NCBI GenBank assembly: GCA_947471745.1
Contig: CANJKZ010000820.1
Location: forward strand, 3,997,001-4,061,000
DNA from: Closterium sp. Naga37s-1
Lineage: Eukaryota; Streptophyta; Zygnematophyceae; Desmidiales; Closteriaceae
Reading direction: 5' to 3'
Length of the DNA: 64,000 bases
In this document: piece after piece, positions 19,361-30,632 of the stretch
Layout of the letters: each line of letters starts with the position of its first letter
Numbering within the stretch: the first letter of the stretch is position 1
The notes under the pieces: generated by a model
Database searches by the model: none
What the model was told of the DNA's origin: nothing
Seen by the model: only the letters and a program-made list of their open reading frames with translations
Program-made: the position numbers and the translations under genes

Positions 19361-22300
19361 GGTGGTGGGGGTGGCAGCGGTGGAGGCGCTGGTGGGGGTG
19401 GTGGAGGCGGTGGAGGTGGCGGTGGTGGCAAAGGGAGTGGTGGTGGGAGTGGAGGCGTTGGTGGCGGCGGTGGTGGCGGCGGTGGTGGCGGCAGTGGGGG
19501 TGGCGGTGGAGTGGAGTTGTTCAAAGGGGAGGTTTTGGCGCTGGCCAGAGGCAGCAGCAGCAGCGTCCGAGCGAGGCTCCTTCGCCCCAGCAGCTTCGTG
19601 AGTGGTTTGCTTAGCGTGGGGCATCTGGGGGTAGTGTTTGCTGCCCATATGTCATTCGCACAGGTGGCCACACTGGTCAGACATGCGGGAAGCTTCACAC
19701 CCAGTACCGCTGCTTCTCCTGTCTTGACGACGCCTTTCGCGCATAGTTTCCCGACGCGACTGAGCTCCCCCGCTGGGCAGAGCTGCTTAGGCAAGGTGTG
19801 GATATCTTTGCTCTTCATTATGATGCTATCCTTGCTGCCATGTATGCATTGACTGTTAGTGCTAAGGGTGACTGTTACCTGCGTATGCCTCCCGACCCAG
19901 GTATAGAGGTTGCTGCTCTAGGTGCTAGTGAGTCTGCTCTCTCTGGTACTGCGACTGCTGAGGCCTTGCACACCTTCACGCTTGACTCAGGTGCTACCCG
20001 CTGTTTCTTTCGCGACAGTACCACAGTGACACCACTCCCTGCACCTGTTGCTGTCAGACCTGCTGACCGCTCAAGGGGCCCAGTTCTTGCCCGTTCCTCC
20101 ACTATTCTCCCTTGTCCGGCGGTTCCGTCCGACTCACTCTCAGGTCTTCACCTCCCCTCGTTCTCTACAAACTTGGTGAGTACCGCTGCCCTCCAGGATG
20201 CCATGGTCACTGCCACCACTCTTGGGGGTCAGCGTGTGTCGATCTGCACGTGTACACGGACGGGCCATCACCTCGCCACGTTCACTCGTCTGCTTGGGTC
20301 GAGTCTGTACATACTGACTACTGAGCCTCCTCAGGCAGCTGCGTCAGCGTCTGCATCAGGTCAGCTTGCAGCCCCTTGCTTGTGTCGCCTCCTGTCGCAC
20401 CAGACTCTCCTTTGGCACCACTGCCTTGGTCACCCCTCCCTGCCACGCCTCCGTGGCATGCACTTCCATCTGGTCTTCCCAGGTCCCTGGCTCCCCTCCC
20501 ACCCTCGCATGCCCCTCCCTGCCTTCCCTGTGTCGAGGGACGGCAGCGCGCCGCTCCTCACTCCTCCTCGTTTCCCCAGACGACTGCTCCTCTGCATACT
20601 CTCCACATGGACGTGTGGGGCCTAGCCCGCGTCCGTGGACAGGGCCGCGAGCGCTAGTTCCTGCTGGTTGTTGACGACTACTCGCGTTACACCATGGTCT
20701 TCCCCTTGCGCAGCAAGGGGGAGGTCCCTGATGTTTTGATCCCTTGGATCCGCGTTGTCCGTCTCCAGCTCCGCGAGCGGTTCGACACGGACCTTCCTGT
20801 CCTGCGTCTGCACTCTGACAGATGTGGTGATTCGCCTCCGACCTCTTGTGGGACTTTTGTCGTGGGGAGGGCATTCTCCAGTCGATCACGCTTCTGGCCT
20901 CTCCGAAGCAGAATGGGGTTTCTGAGCGCCGCATTGGCTTAGTCATGGAGGTCGCTCGTACCTCCATGATCCATGCGGCTGCCCCCCATTTCTGTGGCCG
21001 TTTGCGGTCCTTTACGCTGCACATCAGCTCAACCTCTGGCCCCGGGCCTCCTTGCCGGAGACCTCGCCGACACTGCGTTGGGCGGGAGAGGTTGGCGATG
21101 CGTCGGTGTTCCGGGTCCGGGTCCGCGATACCCCCGCGGATAAGCTCTCCTCCCGCACCATTCTCTGCATCTTCCTTGGCTTTCCCCCTGACGTGCTTGG
21201 CTGGCAGTTTTGTCACCCCATCTCGCACCAAGTCCTGCCCTCTCAGGACGCCACGTTTGATGAGTCGGTTCCCTTTTACCATCTCTTCCCCTACCGCACT
21301 GCCCCTCTCCCTCCCACGTCGATCTTCCTCGCACCAGGTCCTCCTCCGGTAGACCCCCTCCCCCCTCAGGGTCCTGCTCCCTCAGGTGTGTCCCAGGTAG
21401 ACCCTGTTGAGCCTGTCGAGGTAGCTGTCGACTCTGGTGCTGCTAGGGGTGCTGCGCCTGGGGGTGCTGAGCTTGAGCGTGCGGAGCCTGGGGGTGCTGA
21501 GCATGGGGTTGTTGAGTCTGAGGGTGCTGAGCCGGAGCGTGCGGAGCATGGAAGTGCGGAGCCTGGGGGTGCTGAGCTCGGGGGTGCTGAACTTGGGGGT
21601 GCTGAGCCTGAGCGTCCTGAGCCTGGAGGTACTTTATCTACTGGAGGTCCTCCGGGTGCCTTGTCACGGCGGAAGCCTCTCTCTCCACCGCAGCTGTGTG
21701 AGTGGTTTGCTCGGCGCTGGAGCCTTCGGAGTGGCGCTGGTGGAGCCGGGGGGGCTGCTGCTGGAGTCCCTGGAGCTGGAGGCACTGGAGCTGCTGGTCC
21801 TGGAGGTGCTGCAGCTGCTCGTCCTTGAGATGCTGGAGCTGCTGGTCCTGGAGGTGCTGGAGGTGCTGGGGCTGCTGGTCCCGGATGTGCTCGTACTGGA
21901 GGTACTGGAGCTAGAGGTACTGCATGCGCTGGAGCTGGAGACGCTGTCGCTAGAGGTAGCGGAGGTACTGGAGCTGCTGGAGCTGGAGGTGCTGTAGGAG
22001 TTGGAGTTGGAGGCGCTGGAGCTGGAGCTCCTAGAGGTACTAGAGCCGCTGGTCCCGGAGGTGCTCGTACTGGAGGTACTGCAGCTGCTGGAGTTGGTGG
22101 TGCTGCAGGCGTTGGAGCTGGAGACCCTGGAGCTGGAGACCCCGGAGCTGGAGGCGCTGGCCTTCAGGGTGCTGGTACCGTTGGTGCTTCTTCTGGAGGC
22201 ACTGTGCGGCCGCGACCGTACTTCGTTCCACTGCTTTGGCAGGTTCTTTGTCTCCTGTCTTCTACTGGCCTTACTCCTCCCATACTGTGTCCACCGCCTG

Positions 22301-22840
22301 ACCAGTCACAGCCGCAGTTACAGCCAGCCTCCCCACTGCCTGCTCCTTCTCCTTACACTGAGCAGAACAGAGGTCTTACAGAGCGTCGTGAGCCTGCGTC
22401 TCGTCCTGCCTCGCCTGTTCGCGCTGTTCGTAATGGTCGTCGTGTTCTTCGTCAGCGTCCTCCTCCTGTCCCCGGCATGCACCATATGGCACTTCGTCCT
22501 TTCTCTGTTCCACAGCGTGTCCCCCTGCCGTCTCCTCCTACGTCCTCTCTTGCTGAAAGACCGGACCCTGAGTCTGACTTAATTCATGCTGCTAGTCCTA
22601 CTGTCACACGTCTTCTGGCCACTGTTGTCACTGACCATTCGTTTGAGTCCACTGCTGCGTCTGCCGTAGTTGCTGAGCTTGTAGACTTTGCTGCCGCCTG
22701 TCGTTCTCGACTACGCCGCTAGTCATGTTGCTGAGTCTTAGCTTGACTGTCCTCCGTCCGTCAGGGGTGAGTGTGCTCTTGGCACGGACGTCCTTGAGGA
22801 CAGGCAGGAGGACTTTGAGTGATTTGCAGCTGCTGTACCT
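19361..22840 (+). pseudogene. B4 nucleocapsid, protease, integrase and linker (frame-broken)
   Basis: Gly-rich linker in several frames, then Cys-x13-Cys-x3-His-x4-Cys (about 19630-19710). The protease has LDSGATRCFFRD; GAG-pre-integrase has LWHHCLGHPS. The integrase core begins after a stop at 20656 with LLVVDDYSRYTMVFPL and is frame-shifted near 20830, where SDRGGEF is lost (reads SDRCGDS). EWFARRW precedes the Gly/Ala/Leu-encoding repeat block (21420-22200). At least five frame changes are present. Confidence 0.8.
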
Positions 22841-24306
22841 CATCTCGTGTCCATGCTGATTGCACCTGAGGAAGACCCGGATGCACCAGACATCCCAACC
22901 CCGCGCTCTTACGCAGAGGCGATAGAGGGTCCCTACTCCTCTCAGTGGCAGACAGCCATGGACGCAGAGATGGCATCCTGGAAGTCCACAAGCACTTACG
23001 TAGACGCAGTTCCCCTTCCTGGGGTGAACATAGTCGATGGCATGTGGATTTTTAGGGTGAAGCGGCTGCCGGGTTCTCCGCCTGTCTTCAAGGCGCGTTA
23101 CGTTGCACGAGGCTTCAGTCAGTGACAGGGAGTCGACTTCTTCCAGACCTTCTCCCCTACCTCGAAGATGACTACTCTTCGGGTACTGCAGCACGTCACC
23201 GCTCAGCGTGACTACAAGCTTCACTCTCTTGACTTCAGCACAGCTTTCTTAAAGAGCAGCCTGCACAAGGAGATTTGGCTACACCGCCCACCTGGCTTCA
23301 CTGGGTCGTTTCCTGCAGGTACCCAGTGGAGCCTCCGTCGGCCAGTCTACGGTCTCTGTCAGGCGCCTCGCAAGTGGCACGACATACCGAGGACGACGCT
23401 TGCGGCTCTTGGGTTTGCTCCTTTGACTGCTGACCCATCGCTGTTTGTACGCACCGACAGAGCATGGCGCACCATTGCCTTGACTCAGTCACACATGGTG
23501 CAGCAGGTCCTTCAGCGCTTCGACTTCCAGTACTCCTCGCCACAGTCCACTCCTCTGTCTACTGGTCACTCGCTCTCAACTCCACCTTCAGACGAGTCCG
23601 TAGAGCCGAGTGGCCCGTATTTAGAGCTTGTGGGCTGCCTCATGTACCTGATGACCTGCCCTCGACCTGACCTTGCCTACCCTCTTAGCATCCTGGCACG
23701 CTACGTTGCGCCCGGGAGACACCGACCAGAGCACTGGAAGGTCGCGAAGAGGGTGTTGCGCTACTTGTGCAGTACGTCGAGCATGGGGCTCGTGCTTGGA
23801 GGACAGGGTCCAGTTGTCCTCACTGGACACGCAGACACTACTTGGGTTGACGACTTGGCTACGCAGCGGTCGTCACTGGTTATATTTTCAGCCTTGGCTC
23901 CGGCTCCGTTTCGTTGTGGTCGACCTGCTTGTCTTTTGTTCTCAGTTCCAGTTGTGAGGCTGAGATCTACGCAGGGGCCATGGCTGCCTAGGAGTTACGC
24001 TGGCTCACCTACCTGCTGACCAACTTGGGAAAGTCGCCTCGTTCTCCTCCAGTTTTGTACATCGACAACAAGGCCATGATTGCCTTGTATCAGGAGCACA
24101 TACTGGAGCACAGGACAAAGCACATCACTCTGTGTTATTTCCTTGCTCGAGAGTTGCAGCAGCGTTGTCAGCTATGTCTTGCTTACGTGGCCTCTCGGGC
24201 CAACAGTGCTGATATCTTCACCAAGGCACTTCAGCCTTGTGATGATCAGAGTTTCTGTACTGTTTTAGGCCTTGTGCCTACCTGGCCTCACTTGCTCACT
24301 TCTTGA
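22841..24306 (+). pseudogene. B4 RT / RNase H with the YVDD segment deleted
   Basis: YAEAIEGPYSSQW and WIFRVKRLPGSPP start the RT; a stop follows ARGFSQ at about 23123. LDFSTAFLKSS retains the first catalytic Asp. After SLFVRTD the sequence jumps to RAWRTIALTQSHMVQQV, so about 210 bp with the catalytic YVDD and SYLGLQI blocks are missing. GACA at both ends of the lost segment (compare B6) suggests a microhomology deletion. RNase H continues with TGHADTTWVDD and, from 24025, LYIDNKAMIALYQEH to the stop. Confidence 0.85.
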
Positions 24307-24535
24307 CTTTGCTTGTATTGTGATCTATATACTTATACCTGCATGCTTACACTTGCTAGGTCTTGATCACTGTACTTCTTGTTCTCCATTATATAACTCT
24401 GCATGTAAATTGGCCTTGTGACCATTTGCTTGTGCTCAGAGTGTGTGGTGACTTCTTGATCTACCCTGAGCTTGCTTTGCTTTTCTTGACGGGTCTTGTG
24501 ACCTCTTGTTCTCCCCCACTTTGCCTATGGGGGTG

Positions 24536-24666
24536 TGTCAAAATTATATGTTGCATGTTGTGTAGGCTATAGTGGGGTAGCCCATATGGGGTACAACCCA
24601 AATTAGGGTTAGTACTTGTACCCATCCTGCTACTAGTTCATCCATCCTCGCTTACACTTTCTGACA
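24536..24666 (+). repeat. B4 3' LTR
   Basis: TGTCAAAATTATATG to CACTTTCTGACA, preceded by the conserved CCCCCACTTTGCCTATGGGGGTG. Confidence 0.9.
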
Positions 24667-24671
24667 TATTT

Positions 24672-25649
24672 CATCTTGGGGCAAGATTTCCTGAAGCGGT
24701 TCAACCCCGAGATTGAATGGGTCAACCGGAAGGCGTGCATCTACAGCAACGGGAAACGAGTGGCACTGCAAAGCTGGACGGATACAGGGGACGTTCCTGA
24801 AACGACACTTGCACAGTTCAAACGGACACTAAACGAGACTAACACAGTTACTTAGCACTGGTTATGACAGCAGTAGAGGAGGAGAAGCCGATCTCGGAGC
24901 TACCTGCAGCAGTACAGGAGGTGTTGGAGCAGTACGAGGACATCATGCCAGATGACTTGCCTGCAGGAGTACCTCCAGCGCGAACCCACGAGCACGAGAT
25001 CATGGAGGAATCAGGTGCAAAACCGGTCTCACGTGCACCATTCCGCCTTAGTCCGACCGGACTGACAGACATGAAGAAGCAGATAGAGTATCTACTGGAC
25101 AGACAACTGATCCGCCCGCCCACCGCTCCCTACGGTGCAATGGTTCCCTTCACTCCAAAGCCGGGCGGTAGTTTACGAATGTGCATCGACTACTGGGCAC
25201 TAAACAAACAGACAGTCAAGAACAAATACCCCATACCGCACATAGATGATCTTCTAGACCAACTACGTGGTGCAACAATGTTTCTTGAGCTGGATCTACG
25301 GTCAGGTTACTGGCAGATCAAGATGGCGGATAACTCAATCCACAAGATGGCGCTCCGTACCAGTTACGGCTCCTACAAATGCTTATTGATGCCGTTCGGA
25401 CACTGCAACGCACCGGCAACATTCTAGGCGGAGATGGATCACATTCTGCAGCCCCTGCTAAATGAGTGCGTGGAGGTGTATCTAGACGATTTCCTCACCT
25501 ACTCCAAGAACATGAAGGAGCACATGGAGCATCTGCGGAAAGTCTTCAAGATCATGCGGGAGAATAATTTCTATGTGAAGTTGTTGAAGAGCGACTTCGC
25601 CCTGAAGAAGGTGCCGTTTCTTGGGCATATGGTGAGTGCGGAGGGCATA
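24672..25649 (+). pseudogene. C1 protease end and reverse transcriptase
   Basis: LGQDFLKRFNPEIEW completes the protease block. The gypsy RT follows: LDRQLIRPPTAPYGAMVPF, RMCIDYWALNKQTVKNKYP, LELDLRSGYWQIKM (catalytic Asp), LLMPFGHCNAPATF, VEVYLDDFLTYSKN (catalytic YLDD) and FLGHMVSAEGI. A stop lies at 25425-25427 directly after NAPATF. The frame ends at the junction with C2, so RNase H and integrase are missing. Confidence 0.85.
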
Positions 25650-27345
25650 CGCTCGACCCTTATTAGCGCTCCAGATTAGGGTCCCCATATTACCCGGTAC
25701 CGGTTTAATTTCTGACTCTCCCTTAATAAAGGCTTGAAACCCACGAGAAGTAATATTCTTACTTGTCGGGGTGTACGGCTGGAGTTTCCCACTCAGTGCA
25801 GGGCCTTGTTTCGCGGAGTCTCCGTTTGTCTCGGTGATTTTCCCTGGTGCCAGCCGGTCGTGACGTTTTAATTCGCGCCATCATATTCTCCTTTTTTTGC
25901 CCTCTCCGAAGTTGCCACGTTGTCCGTTTTCTGCTTCGGGGGTGCCGCAATGTTCTTGCCCTTAAGCTCTGCACGCAATTTTTTCTTTTTCCAACACGCC
26001 AAGATACGATGTCATGTAGCGCCGCAAAATTCGCACGTCTCGTTGTTTTCTAGCCGCTGCTTCGCATCGCCCTTGTTGTTCTCCATCGGGTCGGCAGTCG
26101 TGGGTGGTGCCAATCGCCCCATGCCACTATTTGGCTTTGTTGTATTGTGTTCCGTAATAGCTACTGTTCAACGCGTCAAACTGTTCTATCAGTGCTGCAC
26201 GAATTTGCGCCCACGTCCCTTCGCCTTGGACTATACAATTGCTAACCCACTCTAGAGCTGGGCCTCGTAACAGTGTTGCTGCGAGCCGTATGCGCATTGC
26301 GTCTTGGGTCGGGGTCGTGCATCCAACGGCTTTGAAATAGAATTCGAGTTCAGCTACGAATCGACGAACATCGCTCCCTTCACTATAGGATCGAACGCGT
26401 CTGGTTGTCTCGGCTTCCCTGCTTCGAGGTTAACCGTAGCTACTGCCGTTGTCACATATATAATTGTCGGTGCCGTCGTCGTCGCTGCTGCTGCTGCGGC
26501 TACCAATTGGTTCGCAAGGAATTTTTCGAGTCGTGGGAGCGCCGCACGTATCTGCTCATGCTCGGCACGTAACTCCGCAATCTTCTGTACTAAATTATCA
26601 GTATTTCCCTCCATTTTGCGATTTACAGGAAGATGTGCGACAAAAATTAATGAATTTCAGGTGCTAGTCGACTTACTGCGAGTCGAATCGACTGTAGAAT
26701 CGACGAGCGCGAATTTTGTAGATCGCGTAATTCTCCCCTAGTCAAAATTCACGTCCAATCTAGGCCGTTGAGGAGAAATTTGATCCGATGCTCCAAATTC
26801 CATTTTTTTGGGCGAAATTCACCGGGCCGTTGAGATTCTAATCAATCTGACGGTCGAAATTCCAAAAATTCTGCCAATATTTCTGCGGGGTGTTCGAAAA
26901 CGGGATCGAGGGGGACTTAGAAAAAATGCGCGGAACTGGTTTTACATACTCGTATCTGCACTTTTGTTGTCGCCCCCGTGGTTTTTAAAGGCTGGTGTTA
27001 AGCGGTTGAAGACCTCGCGTGTAAACCCGCTCTGATTGCCAAGTGTGAGGATCTGGCTCAGGAAAGATAAATCTATTGAATGATTCATCTGGGTACAAGG
27101 CGAGGCTATATATGGGCTCGACAAAAATTCAGTAACCCGGGTGTTAATAAAAGCATCCCGAACGGGTCCTTCCCGAATTCGGTAGAAGTCAATTCAGTGG
27201 CAACCGAAAAGCCTAGAATTTGGTGCACTCAACCTAGTTCGGTGCCTATAACTATAATAACTACCGTAAAAGCAACGAACCTAGGAAATCAAGCAAAAGC
27301 ATGCAGATAAAAGAAAGCTAAGCCAGATACTGTATAGTAAAGCAG
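25650..27345 (-). mobile_element. C2: inverted 5' half of a related gypsy element
   Basis: Minus-strand copy of the C1 5' region: LTR at about 27345-27044, PBS-like TGGCAATCAGAGC at 27041-27029, gag, and the gag-pol spacer up to about 25650. Similarity to C1 is clear in the LTR (AATTCGGGAAGG and TATATAGCCTCG blocks) and in the spacer (TATTACTTCTCGTGGG and TCTGGAG blocks). Together C1 and C2 form a tail-to-tail inverted arrangement with a sharp joint near 25650. Confidence 0.8.
26354..26614 (-). pseudogene. C2 gag N-terminus
   Basis: MEGNTDNLVQKIAELRAEHE begins a coiled-coil gag start similar to that of C1 (RAALPRLEKFL versus RAALQRIEALL). An Ala/Thr-rich spacer and QPDAFDPIVKGA follow, then the frame breaks. 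The remaining gag at 26350-26050 is in other frames. Confidence 0.75.
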
Positions 27346-27369
27346 AATCATGCAATTAAAGTCCAGCAA

Positions 27370-27950
27370 AGCCGTCGTACTCTCACAAAGGCCATGATCC
27401 TCCTGTGTCGAGAGCCTCGATTGGAGAGCAGAATGAAGCACATTGACGTGAAGTACTTTCTTCTGCGAGAGTTGCAGCGGTGCGGCCAGGCACACTTGGA
27501 CTTCGTTGCCTCAGAGGCCAACCCTGCAGACATCTTCACCAAGGTTCTAGCGCCTAGTGACCACCACATGTTCTGTCTGAAGTTAGGCCTTGTTGACATT
27601 GGTGCTAGGTTGCTATAGCATTCTTTCTTGCTGCTTGCTCTGCTTGTCCTTGCATATATATATATGTGAACTCTTGAACTGGCCTTGTGGTCATTTCTTT
27701 GTGCTCAAAATGTATGGTGATCTTGTGGTCCACCCTGAGCGTTGCCTTGTTGTTCCTCTTGACTCGTCTTGTAACCCTTCGTTTCCTTAGCTTGTTTGTA
27801 TGCCCCTCACTTAGCCTATAGGGGTGTGTCAAACGCTATACATTATATTGATAGGCTGTAGTGAGTAGGGCTGTAGGGAGTACAACATTTCTAGGTTTAG
27901 CATTTGTATCTCCCACCTTGCTCGTTATCATCATTTCGCTATGCATCACT
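27370..27950 (+). mobile_element. B': 3' tail of a diverged family-B-like copia element
   Basis: RNase H C-terminus (AMILLCREPRLESRMKHIDV, then ANPADIFTKVLAPSDHH) ends at a stop at 27618. A 3' UTR with the family landmarks (GTGGTCCACCCTGAGCG, CCCCTCACTTAGCCTATAGGGGTG) and a diverged LTR starting TGTCAAACGC at 27837 follow. Everything upstream is missing, and the LTR end is unclear. It may be a separate subfamily. Confidence 0.75.
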
Positions 27951-28868
27951 CTTGAGATTGTGAACCCTTATTCTACAAAGTGATTTTTTACTGACCCTTT
28001 GAATCAATATAAAGTAATTTTACAAACAACGCTGATATTTTGGAGTGACATAGTGCACACAACCTGATGAGAAAGAGTGGTTTCGGGTACCACTCTGACG
28101 CGCTTTTCCAGATTCCGGTATGATTATTGCCGCAATTAGCGGTAGTGATCTTGAGTTCGCGCATCACCTTGACGACTGGTGTCGCCTCGCAAAGGTTTGA
28201 GTCCCGCCAAGATCAGGACCACTATGTCTGTCTGGCGGGAACACGGCACGCGTCGCAGGTGAGAAATGTGGTGGATGGGAGACCCTCCCTCACTCCCCTC
28301 TCCCCTCTCCAATGTACACCGCACCACCCACCACGGGCCACCACCACAGGCCAGTCAACATCACAAAAAACCTTGGCTTTTGAAGGGGGTTCGAAGGGGG
28401 GTACAGTTCAAGTGTTTTGGTTGGCGAAGTTCCGAAACCAAATCGCGACCAATCACGGGATGAAATCGGACCGCATTTGTTTGTCGGAGTCGAAATCGAA
28501 TCCGCGACTCCGGGACATTGTCGTTTATTTGGAGCGTGCCAAATTTGTTATCAATTTGTGATTGGTTTTCTTAGCTTTGACTTCAGTAAAATGTGACTCC
28601 CTTGAAGATATGCTGGTCATTTCATTACAAGATAAATGCACCACATCTGATACTTATTAAGGAGATAGGTACTGTCCAGATGGAATGCCTTCACCACATG
28701 GACATGGCGGAGCAGTGCTTCAATCGGAATCACGGAGTACGCGTGCATTCCTGTCGTCCAATTGCTACTCTTACTAAGTTACACCTTCTAACAAGTTGTT
28801 ATTTTCATTTGTTTACATCTTTAAATGCTTCCCCTTATTAACTGTAATCGTTGCATATGTATGTACAG
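27951..28868. other. Unassigned region upstream of the hAT-derived gene
   Basis: No clear domain. Some 5' exons of the hAT-derived gene may lie here, for instance around 28660-28790, but I cannot prove splice sites. The 28866-28868 CAG is a good acceptor for the exon at 28869. Confidence 0.4.
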
Positions 28869-29422
28869 GTTTGGCGAGATGCTTGAGGCAGTATTGAAGT
28901 ATCTGCGGCAGGACCAACTGAACCACATCGCCAACAGCATGTACATCGGTATCCAGCTCGACGAGAGCACGGATCGCGTGCGAGAAAAACGATTAATCGT
29001 CTACGTCACCATCACCAACTTGGATAAAGTGGTCTGTGAGGTTCTCTTGCCTCTAATGGTTGAAAAATGTGATGCCGGCAGTTTAACCGACGTCTTGCTT
29101 ACCCACTTGGATGCCATCTTGGATGCCATCGGCATCGACATCACGATAATACTGGGTATAAGCACAGATGGTGCCAAGGTCATATGGGCACCAGCACGGG
29201 CGTCATCGCACGACTCTGCTTTAAGATCCCATATCTTGCCTCCTGCCAGTGTATCGCTCATCGGTACGTTTAACGTGACGCAACATGAGCAATATCTGTA
29301 CTTTGAAATATTAATGGTTTTATTTATGTTTGTGTACAAGGAGGCCTTCGCCACAAAGGATGCTGCGCTGAAGGTGCCAAGCTTCAACGTCGTAACGGAG
29401 CAGTTGTCGTGAAGCAGCGTGT
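28869..29422 (+). pseudogene. hAT-transposase-derived (DUF4371-like) gene, 5' part
   Basis: The exon starts after a TACAG acceptor and encodes FGEMLEAVLKYLRQD, then IGIQLDESTDRVREKRLIVYV, then IIIGISTDGAKV-type sequence (read ITIILGISTDGAKV). This is the central fold of hAT-related proteins such as the ZNF862/DUF4371 group. Within the exon a 2-base shift separates GAKV from STGVIARLCFKIPYL and CQCIAHR in the next frame. A putative intron, GTACG...ACAAG (29264-29340), precedes EAFATKDAALKVPSFN. The shift and imperfect exon phase suggest decay. Element G interrupts the gene at 29423. Confidence 0.6.
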
Positions 29423-29638
29423 TGTCAGAATATGTTGTTTGTGTAGCCTGCAGTGGGGTACTCAATAGTGAGTACAGCCCCTTAGGGTTTGCTATTTGTA
29501 TCCTGCTGCTTGCTAGTTCAATCATTCCTCCTCAATTCTCTTCGTACACACATTCCTAGCTCGTACTTGGCTCCTCGTTACTAGTCCTATTGTGGCCTAG
29601 GCTACTAAGCCTAGGCCGTACTCCTACTACTTCTGACA
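29423..29638 (+). repeat. G 5' LTR with internal palindrome
   Basis: TGTCAGAATATG to ACTTCTGACA. It contains GTACTCAATAGTGAGTAC and, at 29594-29617, the perfect palindrome GGCCTAGGCT ACTA AGCCTAGGCC. Both recur in the 3' LTR. Confidence 0.9.
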
Positions 29639-29839
29639 TGGTATCAGAGGGCGGCATGTCTGCCGCCTTCCTGTGTATGGGCCCACCACCCGCTTCCGCT
29701 GCCGTACTGTCCGCCGCGCGCCCCGTGGTGCGCGGCGCCGAAATTAGGGTTTCTGCCCGCCGCGCACTCGGGACGCGTGGCGGCTTACCCCTCCGTGGCG
29801 CCCGTCGTGGCGCCCGTCGTTTCTACTGCTACCGGGGGC

Positions 29840-30040
29840 CCGCGCGGCCTCCCCTCCCGTCGTCCGTCGTGGCGACCACGGGGGCCCGCGCGGCCTCCCC
29901 TCCCGTCGTCCGTCGTGGCGACCACGGGGGCCCGCGCGGCCTCCCCTCCCGTCGTCCGTCGTGGCGACCACGGGGGCCCGCGCGGCCTCCCCTCCCGTCG
30001 TCCGTCGTGGCGACCAAGGGGGCCCGCGCGCGGTCCCCTC
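29840..30040 (+). repeat. G tandem repeat 1 (45-46 bp unit)
   Basis: About four copies of a 45-46-bp unit containing TCGTCCGTCGTGGCGACCAC, followed by diverged relatives to about 30350. It lies in the leader position after the PBS. Confidence 0.8.
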
Positions 30041-30394
30041 TCGTCGCCCGTCGTGGCGACCACGGGGGCCGCGCGGCCTCCCCTTCCCGTCGCCCGTCGT
30101 GGCGCTCCGGGGGGGGCCGCGCGGCGCCCTTTTTCGTCGCCCGTCGTGGCGACCACGGGGGCCGCGCGGCCTCCCCTTCCCGTCGCCCGTCGTGGCGCTC
30201 CGGGGGGGCCCGCGCGGCGCCCTTCCCGTCGCCCGTCGCGGCGGCTCTGGGGGCCCGCGCGGCGCCCTTCCCGTCGCCCGTCGCGGCGGCCCTGGGGGGG
30301 CCGCGCGGCTCCCTTTCTCGTCGGCCGTCGGGGCGCCCTGGGGGCCGCGTTCTTCCCCCCCGTCCTCCTACCTTCACCTGCAGCGACCGCCCCT

Positions 30395-30632
30395 GGAGCC
30401 GCCCCTGGAGAAGCCCGCACCTGCAGCAGCCGCCCCTGGAGCAGCCCATGCCTGCAGCAGCCGCCCCTGGAGCAGCCCGCACCTGCAGCAGCCGCCCCTG
30501 GAGCAGCCCGCACCTGCAGCAGCCGCCCCTGGAGCAGCCCGTGCCTGCAGCAGCCGCCCCTGGAGCAGCCCGCACCTGCAGCAGCCGCCCCTGGAGCAGC
30601 CCGCACCTGCAGCAGCCCGCGGCCCGTCCCTG
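30395..30632 (+). repeat. G tandem repeat 2 (31-bp unit)
   Basis: About eight copies of a 31-bp unit containing CCTGCAGCAGCCGCCCCTGG, ending in a run of C at about 30638. Confidence 0.85.

Larger units (their letters stand above)
17790..24666 (+). mobile_element. B4: degenerate full-length family-B copia element inserted in C1
   Basis: 5' LTR 17790-17919 (130 bp), PBS 17920-17931 (TGGTTTCAGAGC), GC-rich leader, gag, and decayed pol. The pre-LTR hairpin and 3' LTR follow (24536-24666, 131 bp). The flanking 5-mers GATTT (17785-17789) and TATTT (24667-24671) differ by one base, consistent with an old TSD. The LTRs differ at about 11 positions (roughly 8%), making it the oldest near-complete family-B copy here. 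Confidence 0.9.
15597..25649 (+). mobile_element. C1: Ty3/gypsy element split by B4, 3'-truncated
   Basis: Plus-strand gypsy element: 5' LTR of about 319 bp (15597-15915), PBS, gag, zinc-knuckle remnant, aspartic protease, then B4 (17790-24666), then protease end and RT. Translation reads from GLDF just before B4 into LGQDFLKRF just after it, the typical KGLDFILG block of gypsy protease. The element ends inside RT at about 25649, where it joins the inverted fragment C2. Several stops show it is old. Confidence 0.85.
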
